A stretch of DNA of 64,000 nt from Lewinellaceae bacterium (lineage in GTDB: Bacteria > Bacteroidota > Bacteroidia > Chitinophagales > Saprospiraceae): the NCBI GenBank assembly GCA_020636315.1, contig JACJYA010000003.1:62001-126000 (forward strand), read 5' to 3'. Under the pieces are notes generated by a model, which saw only the letters and a list, made by a program, of their open reading frames with translations, was not told the DNA's origin and did not search any database. The translations under genes and the position numbers were made by a program. This document shows, piece after piece, positions 54,355 to 63,700 of this stretch; within the stretch, counting starts at the first letter, position 1; every line of letters begins with the position of its first letter.

Positions 54355-56700
54355 TCAATCCGCTCCTTTCAAAGGAAACCAGCGGTTGTTTTTCCATAAA
54401 AAATTATCGGTACGCCGATAAATTTCATCCACCTCCTGGCGGATGAGCAGTTCGTCCAGATATAGAGCCTGCCCTTTCAGCTCTTCGTTGCGAATGGTAA
54501 AGCGGATGTGGGAATCCGCCCTTTGAGGAATAAAGCGAAACTCCAGCAAGCCCCAGCCATCCTTATCCAGAGCCTTCAAATGAGCGTAAACGTGATACCG
54601 CTGCTGGCTAACTTCCTGCTCATCCGCCGGCAGATATTCCAGGATCTGGGCTTCCGACCGGGCGCGCAGGTCTTCTCCGAGGTTCATCCATACGGAGAAG
54701 GTGTACCAGCCCAGGGCCACCTGCCCCGATAAGGGCCCGTCAAAGGCTACAACACCGGATTCCGCATCTCCTTGTACACCGCCGCCGCCCTGATAATAGT
54801 GAGCCGTGCGCAGGCTGTCAAAAGAATTGTAAGTAAAGGTCAGGTTGCTGTCTCTGGAAAGAAAAGGGCCGTGGGGATACAGAGAAAGCGTATCCGTAAT
54901 TAATGTGTTCTTAATTTTGCGCTCCCGGGCCTCAATGCGCTCCCGGAAAGCGGCAAGCGGCAGCCGGAGCAGGCGGTAAGCATCGGTTTCATACAACAAC
55001 TGGGTGCCTTCCAGCAAGTGCTCGTACCGCTCCTTTTGCTGTTCGTACTGGTGGTTGGCCACCATGAGCAAAAGCGGCTTTCTGTTGGGAAAGTCACTTA
55101 AGATGGCCGGCTGGCGGTAAGGCTCCAGAATGAGCTGCACCTGCCGAAGGGTCTGTCCCAGAGAAGTCCGGGTCAGCATGGCGCTGGTGGTGGCCAGCCC
55201 CGTTTGGGTGGAAAGGGTCAGCGAACGGGGCAGGATCTCTCCCTCCCCGTGAAACCAGATGTTGTCCGACCCTACGTTGTAATAAGGAATAGTGAGCAGG
55301 GCCTGGAATTCATGGTAATCAATGCCTTCGATATCCGAATAGCGTTTCCCCGGCTCCAGCTCCGGAACTTTATCCAGGTCGATCTTTACCGCATAGATAC
55401 TGTTGTATGCCTCAAAATATAACAGGGCCAGGGCCAGGACGGCCAGGCCCACCTTCCAGTTCCGGCCTTTGGCCCATTGCCAGAGCTCGGTAAACACAAT
55501 TATGTTGATAACGTAGTAAAATGCCCAGTTGAACCGCCCCACCGACCGAAACTGGCGGATGGGGCCGGCATAATCCAGCAGCCATTCCAGGCCGGGTATG
55601 GTAAACGGATAACCATAAGAAAAAAGGAGAAGCGCTACTGAAGCCCAGAATATCTTGTTCAGGTAACCGTTGCGCGAACCACCGGCCCGGACCATGGGCT
55701 TCTTAAAACCACCGGCCAGCCATCGAAACAGCAGCACCAGAGACCCGAGGCCCGCCACTATCCCTACATAGGCTACTCCCTCATATTGCGCCCGTTCTAT
55801 GCGGATCAGATGTTCATCAACCCACTGGAAATGAGGCTGAAAAAGAGAGGTGAATGTGCCCTCCCATATAGAATGGAATACAAAAAAGCCCCAGGGCTGG
55901 CTGGTGCGGCCTTCAACCGGGTCGCCGTAATACATCCAGAAATAAAAGAAAGTAAAGGGCAAAAGTACCTGTATGCTGTAATGAAAAGCATAACGGGGTA
56001 TTTTCTGCCATCGGGGCCGCCTCAGGAAACTGAAGAGAAAATAAAACGAAATGAAAAAAGAAAGGATGGCAAAAAAGTAAAAATGAAGCATGGAATAACA
56101 AAAAACTGCCACTGCGATCCAGGCGCTCATCTTCCAGCTCCTGCTCTCATCCAGCCGCAGCAAAAAATAGAGGACCACGGCCAGCGCCGAAGCGTGAGAC
56201 AGTCCATAGTGAGAGGTCATCCGGTGCAGTTGGGGCGACAACCAGGTAATGCCGATGGCAACCGCCACCGCCCACCACACGGGGGCCTGCAGGCGGTAGA
56301 GCAACCTGAACAGAAAAAAAGCACACAGCAGGATAGAAAACAACAGGGAAAAGTGCAGAATCCCTCTGGTATATCCGGTGACATCCACAAAGTGGCGGCT
56401 GATGAACTTGATGGTGTTCGAGAGCAGAGGCTGGGCATCGGCGGGGATCACATGCTCTCCGTAAGGATAGTTCATCCCCTGATAATGAGAATAGGAAGTA
56501 TCGTAACGAGCGTGATACTCCATCACTGCATATACCTTATAGCCATCTCCGTAAGGTTCGATGACGCCGCTGTTGGGCATCTGAAAAAAATCGGGGAACC
56601 GAAGGGCTAACAGGCCAACCATCAGGATAAAGATGATAATGCCGCCCCCGGATTCACGGGAAAAGAAAGGCATTTTGGATGGCTGCTCGAGAGTATTCAC
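54355..56700 (-). CDS. Large polytopic membrane protein, GT-C glycosyltransferase-like
   Basis: A 781-residue protein. About 11 membrane segments fill residues 20-450, and a soluble beta-rich domain of about 330 residues fills the rest, probably periplasmic. The first extracytoplasmic loop contains EPYGDGYK and NYPYGEHVIPADAQP, similar in kind to the acidic catalytic loop of GT-C mannosyl/arabinosyltransferases. The overall plan matches unclassified GT-C-like Bacteroidota proteins. The C-terminal domain (about 600-770) looks like a carbohydrate-binding sandwich. The substrate is unknown. It lies 27 bases upstream of the dihydroorotase homologue and may be co-transcribed. Confidence 0.75.
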   Translation of the reverse strand: MNTLEQPSKMPFFSRESGGGIIIFILMVGLLALRFPDFFQMPNSGVIEPYGDGYKVYAVMEYHARYDTSYSHYQGMNYPYGEHVIPADAQPLLSNTIKFISRHFVDVTGYTRGILHFSLLFSILLCAFFLFRLLYRLQAPVWWAVAVAIGITWLSPQLHRMTSHYGLSHASALAVVLYFLLRLDESRSWKMSAWIAVAVFCYSMLHFYFFAILSFFISFYFLFSFLRRPRWQKIPRYAFHYSIQVLLPFTFFYFWMYYGDPVEGRTSQPWGFFVFHSIWEGTFTSLFQPHFQWVDEHLIRIERAQYEGVAYVGIVAGLGSLVLLFRWLAGGFKKPMVRAGGSRNGYLNKIFWASVALLLFSYGYPFTIPGLEWLLDYAGPIRQFRSVGRFNWAFYYVINIIVFTELWQWAKGRNWKVGLAVLALALLYFEAYNSIYAVKIDLDKVPELEPGKRYSDIEGIDYHEFQALLTIPYYNVGSDNIWFHGEGEILPRSLTLSTQTGLATTSAMLTRTSLGQTLRQVQLILEPYRQPAILSDFPNRKPLLLMVANHQYEQQKERYEHLLEGTQLLYETDAYRLLRLPLAAFRERIEARERKIKNTLITDTLSLYPHGPFLSRDSNLTFTYNSFDSLRTAHYYQGGGGVQGDAESGVVAFDGPLSGQVALGWYTFSVWMNLGEDLRARSEAQILEYLPADEQEVSQQRYHVYAHLKALDKDGWGLLEFRFIPQRADSHIRFTIRNEELKGQALYLDELLIRQEVDEIYRRTDNFLWKNNRWFPLKGAD

Positions 56701-56740
56701 ATTTCGTTGGCTTAGAATTCCTTACTACCCGGTACGGCAG

Positions 56741-56748
56741 CAAAGGTA
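56741..56748 (-). promoter_or_regulatory. -7 element upstream of the GT-C-like gene
   Basis: TACCTTTG on the minus strand fits TAnnTTTG, 40 bases before the start codon. No good -33 element was found at normal spacing. Confidence 0.4.
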
Positions 56749-56909
56749 AGGTTTTGGGTGCAAATTCGGCCATCCATTTTCGGGACTGTTCATTGTTCCT
56801 GGCCCCTGGTTTTTTTCCTGCCTGGTAACCAGGGAGTTAGCATGAAGCAGACCTACTTATTTGAACTATCCCCATTTTTTCAAAACCCCAGAAAGCCGGA
56901 AGTGAGATC

Positions 56910-56940
56910 TTGCCCTTCGCCTCTTTTTTCCTTATGTTTG
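56910..56940 (+). promoter_or_regulatory. Promoter of the SNF2 helicase gene
   Basis: A TTG at 56910-56912 and TATGTTTG at 56933-56940 are separated by 20 bases, the normal Bacteroidota -33/-7 geometry. Transcription would start near 56946 and give a leader of about 100 bases. Confidence 0.55.
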
Positions 56941-56978
56941 CCCCCCGGCAGGCTCAACCCCAACAATCAAACCATTTC

Positions 56979-57020
56979 ACCCTGAGCTTGTCGAAGGTGT
57001 TACCCTGAGCTTGTCGAAGG
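56979..57020 (+). repeat. Two direct copies of a 19-bp intergenic repeat
   Basis: ACCCTGAGCTTGTCGAAGG occurs at 56979-56997 and again at 57002-57020, four bases apart, within the predicted helicase leader. This sequence type is known as a dispersed intergenic repeat in many bacterial genomes. The rest of the 345-base gap between genes (56701-57045) holds the two promoters and no further gene. Confidence 0.7.
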
Positions 57021-57045
57021 GCAACCATCATACATTCACCACTCC

Positions 57046-59988
57046 ATGCAGCTCTTCAACGAACAAATCAAACAGGCCGAACTGGAAGTCGTTTACGACC
57101 TTTATCCCACAGCACAGGGGCTTTATCTTCCCATGGCCTATATCGTTAGTAGAGGGCAAAGCGGAGAGCTGACGCATATTCTGCAAAAAGCCCTGCCGGA
57201 AACGGTAACTGCCCTGGGGTTGTCCCTGGGCCCAGTGCAGGAACGCCTGTTCCGGATCGTTGAAAAACTGCAGCCCAAAGCTTTGGAAAAGCACTTCAAC
57301 CCTCCCAAAAGAAAACCGAAGGAGCTGGCCGTACTGATGGAAGACAAAGAACTGGCGCGTGCCATTGCCAACCATTCCCACCGGCTGCTCGACGAGCTGC
57401 TTGGCCTCATCACCGAACACCAGCTGCCGCTTACCTGGGAGGTTAACCGGAAGGTCCTCGTCAAAGATTTTCTGCTGGAATTTCAGAATAATCCGCTGGA
57501 ACCCCGGCTCTACTTCGCCCGGGAGGAAGATGGCGTACACTACCGGCTCCAACTGGCCGATGAGGAGGGCGCCTGGCCCATTCATTCCCGGGAAGTCATT
57601 CCCATTACCAATAACCCCGCCTGGTTGTTCGTCGATTACAAATTGTACCGGGCAGCGGACATCAACGGCAATATGGTGAAGCCATTTCGTAAAAAGGAAG
57701 TGGTGTTCATCCCCAAAAAGGCGGTCAAAACCTATTTCCAGAAGTTCATTCTCAAGGTGGCCTCCCGGGCAGATATCGAAGCTGAGGGTTTTGAAATGGC
57801 CCAGCAGGGCCAATTGCAGGGCTGCCTGCTGGAGCCCGTACAGGGCCTGTTCAACAACCAGTGGGTACTTTCGGTGCGGATGCAATATCCGGGTGTCCTA
57901 TTCAACTGGAGTGATAAAAAGGACAAACGCACGACCCTGGAGTTTAATAGTGAGGAAGAAATTCGCATCCTTCAGGTTGCAAGGGACTTCAAAGCAGAAG
58001 GACTGATGGTGGAGAAGCTCCGGGCGTTCGGACTGGTGAACGAAGCCGGCAGCTACTTTCAGCCTCAGGGCAACAAAGAAGGCGCATTCGCACTTCTGGA
58101 ATGGCTGGGTGAACAACGGCCAGCACTGGAGGCAGCCGGCTTTACCCTAATTGAACCGGCCATCGATGGCCGGCCGGCCTTAATCTGTAAACCTGTTCTT
58201 GAGCTCAATACGAACCAGGAGAATGACTGGTTCGACCTGTACGGTACGATTTCAGCAGGCGAATTCACCTTTCCCTTTACGGCCCTCGCGAAATACATCC
58301 GGGAAGGCAACCGGTTCTACCCACTGCCCAACGGCGCCGTTTTCATCATTCCCGAAGAATGGATGGCCCGCTATAAGGGCATTTTCCAGTTTGGCAAAAG
58401 AGAAGGAGAACACCTGCGGCTGGCCAAAAGCCAATATACTTTGCTGGATGAGATCGGCATTGAAGAAGGAGTGGAAGCAATGGAAGAAGGCACAGGCCTG
58501 GACGACTTCAGCCCTTCCCCTCTGCTGAAGGCCAAATTGCGCCCCTACCAGTTGGAAGGCGCCAGGTGGCTCGCCCAGCTCTATGAGAACCAGCTCGGCG
58601 CCTGCCTGGCCGACGATATGGGCCTGGGAAAGACCCTGCAAACCATCGCCGCCCTGCTCCATGCCAAAGAAAAGCGGGAACAACAGGAAGGCCCCGCGTC
58701 CGGCAGCCGTCAGTTGGGCTTGTTCGAAGCGCCCGCCGACCACGATTTCCTGAAGCCGCTCAACGCCCTGATCATCCTGCCGGCCTCTCTGGTGTTCAAC
58801 TGGGAAGCCGAACTGCAAAAGTTCGCCCCCTCCCTGCAGGTTTACCGCCATACCGGCCCCAAACGGTACAATGACCGGCGCCTGCTGCAACGCTTCGACG
58901 TTATACTGACCACCTACCAGACCGCCCTGCGCGACGTGGAGCTGCTGAAACAGCTGGAATACGAATACATCATCCTGGATGAAAGCCAGCAGATCAAGAA
59001 CAAGGACAGCAAGGTGTTCAAAGCGATCAACCAACTGGAGGCCCGCCACAAGATCTCGCTCAGCGGCACGCCCATCGAGAATTCCCTGTCTGACCTGTGG
59101 GCGCAGATGCAGTTCATCAACCCCAACCTGCTGGGCAGCTACAACTTTTTCAAACGCGAGTTCATCACCCCTATCGAAAAACACCAGGACGAGGAAAAGA
59201 AAAACCGCCTGCGCCGGCTGGCAGCACCCTATCTGCTGCGCCGAACCAAAGAGGAAGTGGCCAAAGACCTGCCGGAACTGACCGTCAAACTGTTCTACTC
59301 CGAAATGGAGCAAGAACAAAAGCGGCTGTACGAAAAGGAAAAATCAGCAGCCCGGAATTTTCTCCTGGATAACTTCCAGGGTGACAACCCCAAATTTCGG
59401 TTTCAGGTGCTGCAGTCGCTGACCAAACTACGACAGCTGGCCAACCACCCCAAACTGGCAGAAGATAGTTTTGATAAGGAGAGCGGTAAATTCAATGATG
59501 TACTGGAACACTGGAACATAGTCAGGAGAGGCGGTCACAAAGCTCTCATTTTCAGCTCTTTTGTCAAACACCTGGAGCTATACAGGAGGGAATTCGAGTC
59601 CCACGGCCTGCCCTACGCCTGGCTCACCGGCAGCCAGAACAGCCGGCAAAGGGAGGAGGCCATCAGGGCTTTCCACGAAAACCCGGGCATACAGCCATTC
59701 CTGATCTCGATCAAATCCGGCGGGACGGGGCTAAACCTGACGGCCGCCGACTACGTCTTCATCCTGGACCCCTGGTGGAACCCCACTACCGAGCAGCAGG
59801 CCATTGCCCGCGCCCACCGCATCGGCCAGGATAAACACGTCATTGCCATCAAGTTCATCACCAAAGACAGCATAGAGGAGAAGATCCTCCGGCTGCAGGA
59901 GAAAAAGTCCCAGCTGGCGAAGGATATTATTGGAAATGCCGGAAAAACTGCCTTTACACGGGGTGATATTGAATATCTTTTTGATTAA
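57046..59988 (+). CDS. SNF2/RapA-type DEAD-like helicase
   Basis: A 980-residue SNF2-family ATPase that probably remodels protein-DNA complexes (as RapA does with RNA polymerase). A variable N-terminal region fills residues 1-500. The helicase core then shows Walker A DDMGLGKT (about 523-530), DESQ at about 645-648 (motif II, with Gln where DEAH/DEAQ is usual), SGTPIENSLSDLW (motif III/Ia region), KSGGTGLNLTAADYVFILDPWWNP (motif V) and HRIGQDKHV (motif VI). A polar insert of about 25 residues (near 550-580) follows Walker A. No SWIM zinc-finger is obvious at the N-terminus. It is monocistronic, with a defined promoter. Confidence 0.93.
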   Translation: MQLFNEQIKQAELEVVYDLYPTAQGLYLPMAYIVSRGQSGELTHILQKALPETVTALGLSLGPVQERLFRIVEKLQPKALEKHFNPPKRKPKELAVLMEDKELARAIANHSHRLLDELLGLITEHQLPLTWEVNRKVLVKDFLLEFQNNPLEPRLYFAREEDGVHYRLQLADEEGAWPIHSREVIPITNNPAWLFVDYKLYRAADINGNMVKPFRKKEVVFIPKKAVKTYFQKFILKVASRADIEAEGFEMAQQGQLQGCLLEPVQGLFNNQWVLSVRMQYPGVLFNWSDKKDKRTTLEFNSEEEIRILQVARDFKAEGLMVEKLRAFGLVNEAGSYFQPQGNKEGAFALLEWLGEQRPALEAAGFTLIEPAIDGRPALICKPVLELNTNQENDWFDLYGTISAGEFTFPFTALAKYIREGNRFYPLPNGAVFIIPEEWMARYKGIFQFGKREGEHLRLAKSQYTLLDEIGIEEGVEAMEEGTGLDDFSPSPLLKAKLRPYQLEGARWLAQLYENQLGACLADDMGLGKTLQTIAALLHAKEKREQQEGPASGSRQLGLFEAPADHDFLKPLNALIILPASLVFNWEAELQKFAPSLQVYRHTGPKRYNDRRLLQRFDVILTTYQTALRDVELLKQLEYEYIILDESQQIKNKDSKVFKAINQLEARHKISLSGTPIENSLSDLWAQMQFINPNLLGSYNFFKREFITPIEKHQDEEKKNRLRRLAAPYLLRRTKEEVAKDLPELTVKLFYSEMEQEQKRLYEKEKSAARNFLLDNFQGDNPKFRFQVLQSLTKLRQLANHPKLAEDSFDKESGKFNDVLEHWNIVRRGGHKALIFSSFVKHLELYRREFESHGLPYAWLTGSQNSRQREEAIRAFHENPGIQPFLISIKSGGTGLNLTAADYVFILDPWWNPTTEQQAIARAHRIGQDKHVIAIKFITKDSIEEKILRLQEKKSQLAKDIIGNAGKTAFTRGDIEYLFD

Positions 59989-60010
59989 GTATTACCTGTC
60001 ATTACGAAGC

Positions 60011-60538
60011 TTATCGCCAGTGCCCTTCCATTATCTGGCTCATCAGGGCAAGATGGTGGTCGTCGTGCTCGGCCACGAAAAAGGCCAGTCCGGTGACGTT
60101 GAGGGGTTGCCGCAGGCGGGGGTGCAGGGAACTCATCAACAGGTCTTTGGTTCGAAACTGTAGCAGTTGCGCTATGGTTGCCCGGCGCAACTGCTCAAAT
60201 CCATCCAGCAAATGGCCCAATGGACGATCGTTATGCCCCGCCTCGTGAGTAGCCCGGTTGCTCAGGCCTGCTTCCCGCATGGTTTCGGCCCCGTGGGTGA
60301 TATCCACCCATCGCCCCTGCCACAGCGGCTCCAGGTCCAGCAAATGGCCGATTTGTTCCTGAATGGACCACTTTCCTGCCGGGTTGAGGCGGAGCAGGCC
60401 ATCCGGCAGTTTGGCCACTTTTGCCCGGAGCCGCAGGGGAGCATCGGCAAGACGCTCTATTATTGCAGGTAATAGCCGGGGGTCCAGTTGTTGGGGAAAG
60501 GAACGCTCGAACCAGGGAAGGATAGAGGGTTTAGACAT
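60011..60538 (-). CDS. DinB/YfiT-like metal-binding protein
   Basis: A 175-residue four-helix DinB-superfamily protein. The putative metal histidines appear as KWSIQEQIGHLLDLE (first His) and AEHDDHHLALM (the HxxxH pair). Members of this superfamily are often thiol- or sugar-dependent transferases, but most are uncharacterised. It is cytoplasmic, convergent with the helicase gene and divergent from pyruvate carboxylase. The function is unknown. Confidence 0.87.
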   Translation of the reverse strand: MSKPSILPWFERSFPQQLDPRLLPAIIERLADAPLRLRAKVAKLPDGLLRLNPAGKWSIQEQIGHLLDLEPLWQGRWVDITHGAETMREAGLSNRATHEAGHNDRPLGHLLDGFEQLRRATIAQLLQFRTKDLLMSSLHPRLRQPLNVTGLAFFVAEHDDHHLALMSQIMEGHWR

Positions 60539-60740
60539 GAAGGGAGGGTATTTTGGATTGTAATATTATCATTAAAAACACGCCATGGCAGGTAAGGTTG
60601 TACCGAAGGATGCCGGTCAACCCACATTTATCTCTTCCGTCCCTTTTCCATTTGCCTGCAGTTGCGTATCTTTTGCCCGCCCACTTTTTTCCCTGCCAAT
60701 ACGAGCCAAATTCATTTTCTGGCAAATCACACCATAACGA

Positions 60741-63700
60741 ATGCAACCGAAGAAGAAGCGTTTTAATAAACTCATGGTCGCCAACCGGGGAGAGATCGCC
60801 ATCCGCGTTTTGCGCGCCGCTTCCGAACTCAACCTGCGCACCGTCGCCATTTATACCTGGGAAGACCGTTATTCCCTGCACCGCTACAAAGCGGATGAAG
60901 CTTATCAGATCGGAGCAGATGAGGAACCCCTGAAGCCCTATCTGGACATTGAGGAAATCATTACCGTGGCTAAAGAGAACAAGGTGGATGCCATCCACCC
61001 GGGATATGGTTTTCTTTCGGAAAATGTACAATTCGCCCGGCGTTGCCGGGAGGAAGGCATCGCTTTTGTCGGCCCCGCGCCCGAGGTCATGGAAGAACTG
61101 GGCGACAAGGTAGCGGCCAAAGTGCTGGCCCGGCGCGTAAAGGTCCCCATCATCGAGGACAGCAAACGGCCGCTCACCGATGCCGATATCGCCCTGGAAG
61201 AGGCCAAAGAGATCGGCTTTCCGGTAGTGGTTAAAGCGGCTGCCGGGGGCGGCGGGCGAGGCATGCGGGTTGTACGGGAGGAAAAGGCCCTGAAAGGCTT
61301 TTACAACGAAGCGAGAAGGGAAGCAAAGACGGCCTTTGGCGACGATACCGTCTTCCTGGAAAAATTTATTGAAAATCCCAAGCATATCGAGGTTCAGATC
61401 CTGGGCGACCAGCATGGAAATATCGTGCACCTTTTCGAGCGCGACTGCTCGGTGCAGCGCCGCTTCCAGAAGGTGGTCGAAGTAGCGCCCGCCATTACCC
61501 TCAAACAAAAGACCAAAGACAAGCTCTACGGGTACGCCCTGAGCCTGGCCCGGGAAGTAGGCTACAACAACGCCGGAACCGTTGAATTTTTGGTGGATAA
61601 AGATGAAAACATCTACTTCATCGAGGTCAACCCCCGTATTCAGGTGGAACACACCGTTACCGAAGAGGTCACCGGAATCGACCTGGTGCGGTCGCAGATC
61701 CTGATCGCCATGGGCTACCCCCTCAGCCACAAGACCATCTTTATCCACGGGCAGGAAGACATCGAATGCCATGGGGTAGCTATCCAGTGCCGGGTTACCA
61801 CCGAGGACCCCAGCAACGATTTCCAGCCCGACTACGGCACCCTCATTGCCTACCGCTCCGCTTCCGGCATGGGCATACGGCTCGATGCGGGGAGCGCTTT
61901 CCCAGGGGCCAAGATCTCGCCTTTTTTCGACAGCCTCCTGGTTAAGGTCACCGCCTGGGGGCGCACCCAGAAAGGGGCTTCCCAGCGGCTGCACCGCGCC
62001 CTTCGGGAGTTCCGCATCCGCGGCGTAAAGACCAACATTGGGTTTCTGCTCAACCTGCTGCAACACGAGACCTTCCAGAATGGAAAAGCAACGGTCAATT
62101 TCATCAAGGACAACCCTCAGCTTGTCACCCCACCCGACTGGAAGGACCGGGGCACCAAAATGCTGCGCTATCTGGCCGATGTCATCGTCAACGGCAACCC
62201 CGACGTCAAACATTTTGACCCGGACATCGAATTCCTGCCTCCGGTAGTACCGGCCTATACCCCCCATGCACCCGTCCCTCCCGGCACCCGCCAGAAGCTG
62301 CAGGAACTCGGCCCGGAAGGCTTCGCCAAGTGGCTGAAGGATTATAAACCCATTCAATATACCGATACTACCTTCCGCGATGCCCACCAGTCGCTGCTGG
62401 CCACCCGAATGCGCACCTACGATATGATGAAGGTGGCGCGCAGCTTCGCCCTGCACCATGCCGACGATGTTTTCTCCATGGAGGTCTGGGGCGGCGCTAC
62501 TTTCGACGTAGCCCTGCGCTTCCTTAAGGAATGCCCGTGGAAACGGCTGGAATTCCTCCGCCAGGCCATTCCCAATATCTGCTTTCAGATGCTGCTGCGC
62601 GGCTCCAACGCCGTGGGCTATACCGCCTATCCGGACAACCTCATCATCAAATTCATCGAAGAGGCTGCCGAGGCAGGCATCGACATCTTCCGCATCTTCG
62701 ACTCCCTCAACTGGGTGGAGGCCATGAAGGTGAGCATCCGCACCGTGCGTGAGCGCACTAACAGCGTGGCCGAAGCCGCCATCTGTTACACCGGCGACAT
62801 TACCAACCCTTCCCACCCCAAATACAACCTGCAATACTACCTGGACCTGGCCAAACGCCTGGAAGATGAGGGCGCCCACATTATCGCCATCAAGGATATG
62901 GCAGGGCTGCTCAAGCCCATGGCCGCCGAAATGCTGGTCACTGAGCTCAAAAATACCGTCCATACGCCCATACACTTACATACGCACGATACGTCCTCCA
63001 TTCAGGCGGCCACCTATGTCAAAGCCATCGAGGCGGGCGTCGATGTGGTCGATGTGGCTATCAGTTCTATGTCGGGCCTGACTTCCCAGCCCAACTTTAA
63101 CTCCGTTGTCGCCATGATGCAACAACACGAACGGGAACATCCGGTCGACCTGCAATCCCTCAACGAATTCTCAGACTACTGGGAATCGGTCCGGCGGTAT
63201 TACTACCCTTTCGAGACGGAGCTGCGGGCGGGCACCGCCGAAGTGTATGACAACGAGATCCCCGGCGGCCAGTACTCCAACCTGCGCCCCCAGGCTCGCT
63301 CTCTGGGGCTGGAAGAGCAATTCGAAACCATCAAGAAGAACTACCAGATCGCCAATGAGCTTTTCGGAGATATTGTGAAAGTAACTCCCTCCTCAAAAGT
63401 GGTGGGCGATATGGCCATGTTCATGACCTCCAACGGCCTGACCAGGGAGGATATCCTGGAACGGGGCCACACACTCTCCTTTCCCGACAGCGTCAAGGCC
63501 CTGATGCGGGGCGACCTGGGGCAGGCAGAAGGCGGCTTTCCACCGGAAATTCAAAAGATAGTGCTCAAAGGCGAAAAGCCCTACACCGACCGCCCCAACG
63601 CCCATCTGGAACCGGTGGATTTCGAAAAGGAATACCCGGCCTTCCGGAAAGAGTTCGGCGAGCACCTGGATATGCGCAATTTCCTGTCCTACAAGCTGTA

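Noticed and set aside
56979..57020. Short CRISPR array
   Set aside because: Only two copies with a 4-base spacer; real spacers are about 30 bases and no cas gene is near.
60531..62975. Long minus-strand ORF (814 aa) opposite pyruvate carboxylase
   Set aside because: It mirrors the biotin carboxylase/carboxyltransferase coding sequence on the opposite strand and has no recognisable family; the plus-strand frame contains all pyruvate carboxylase motifs.
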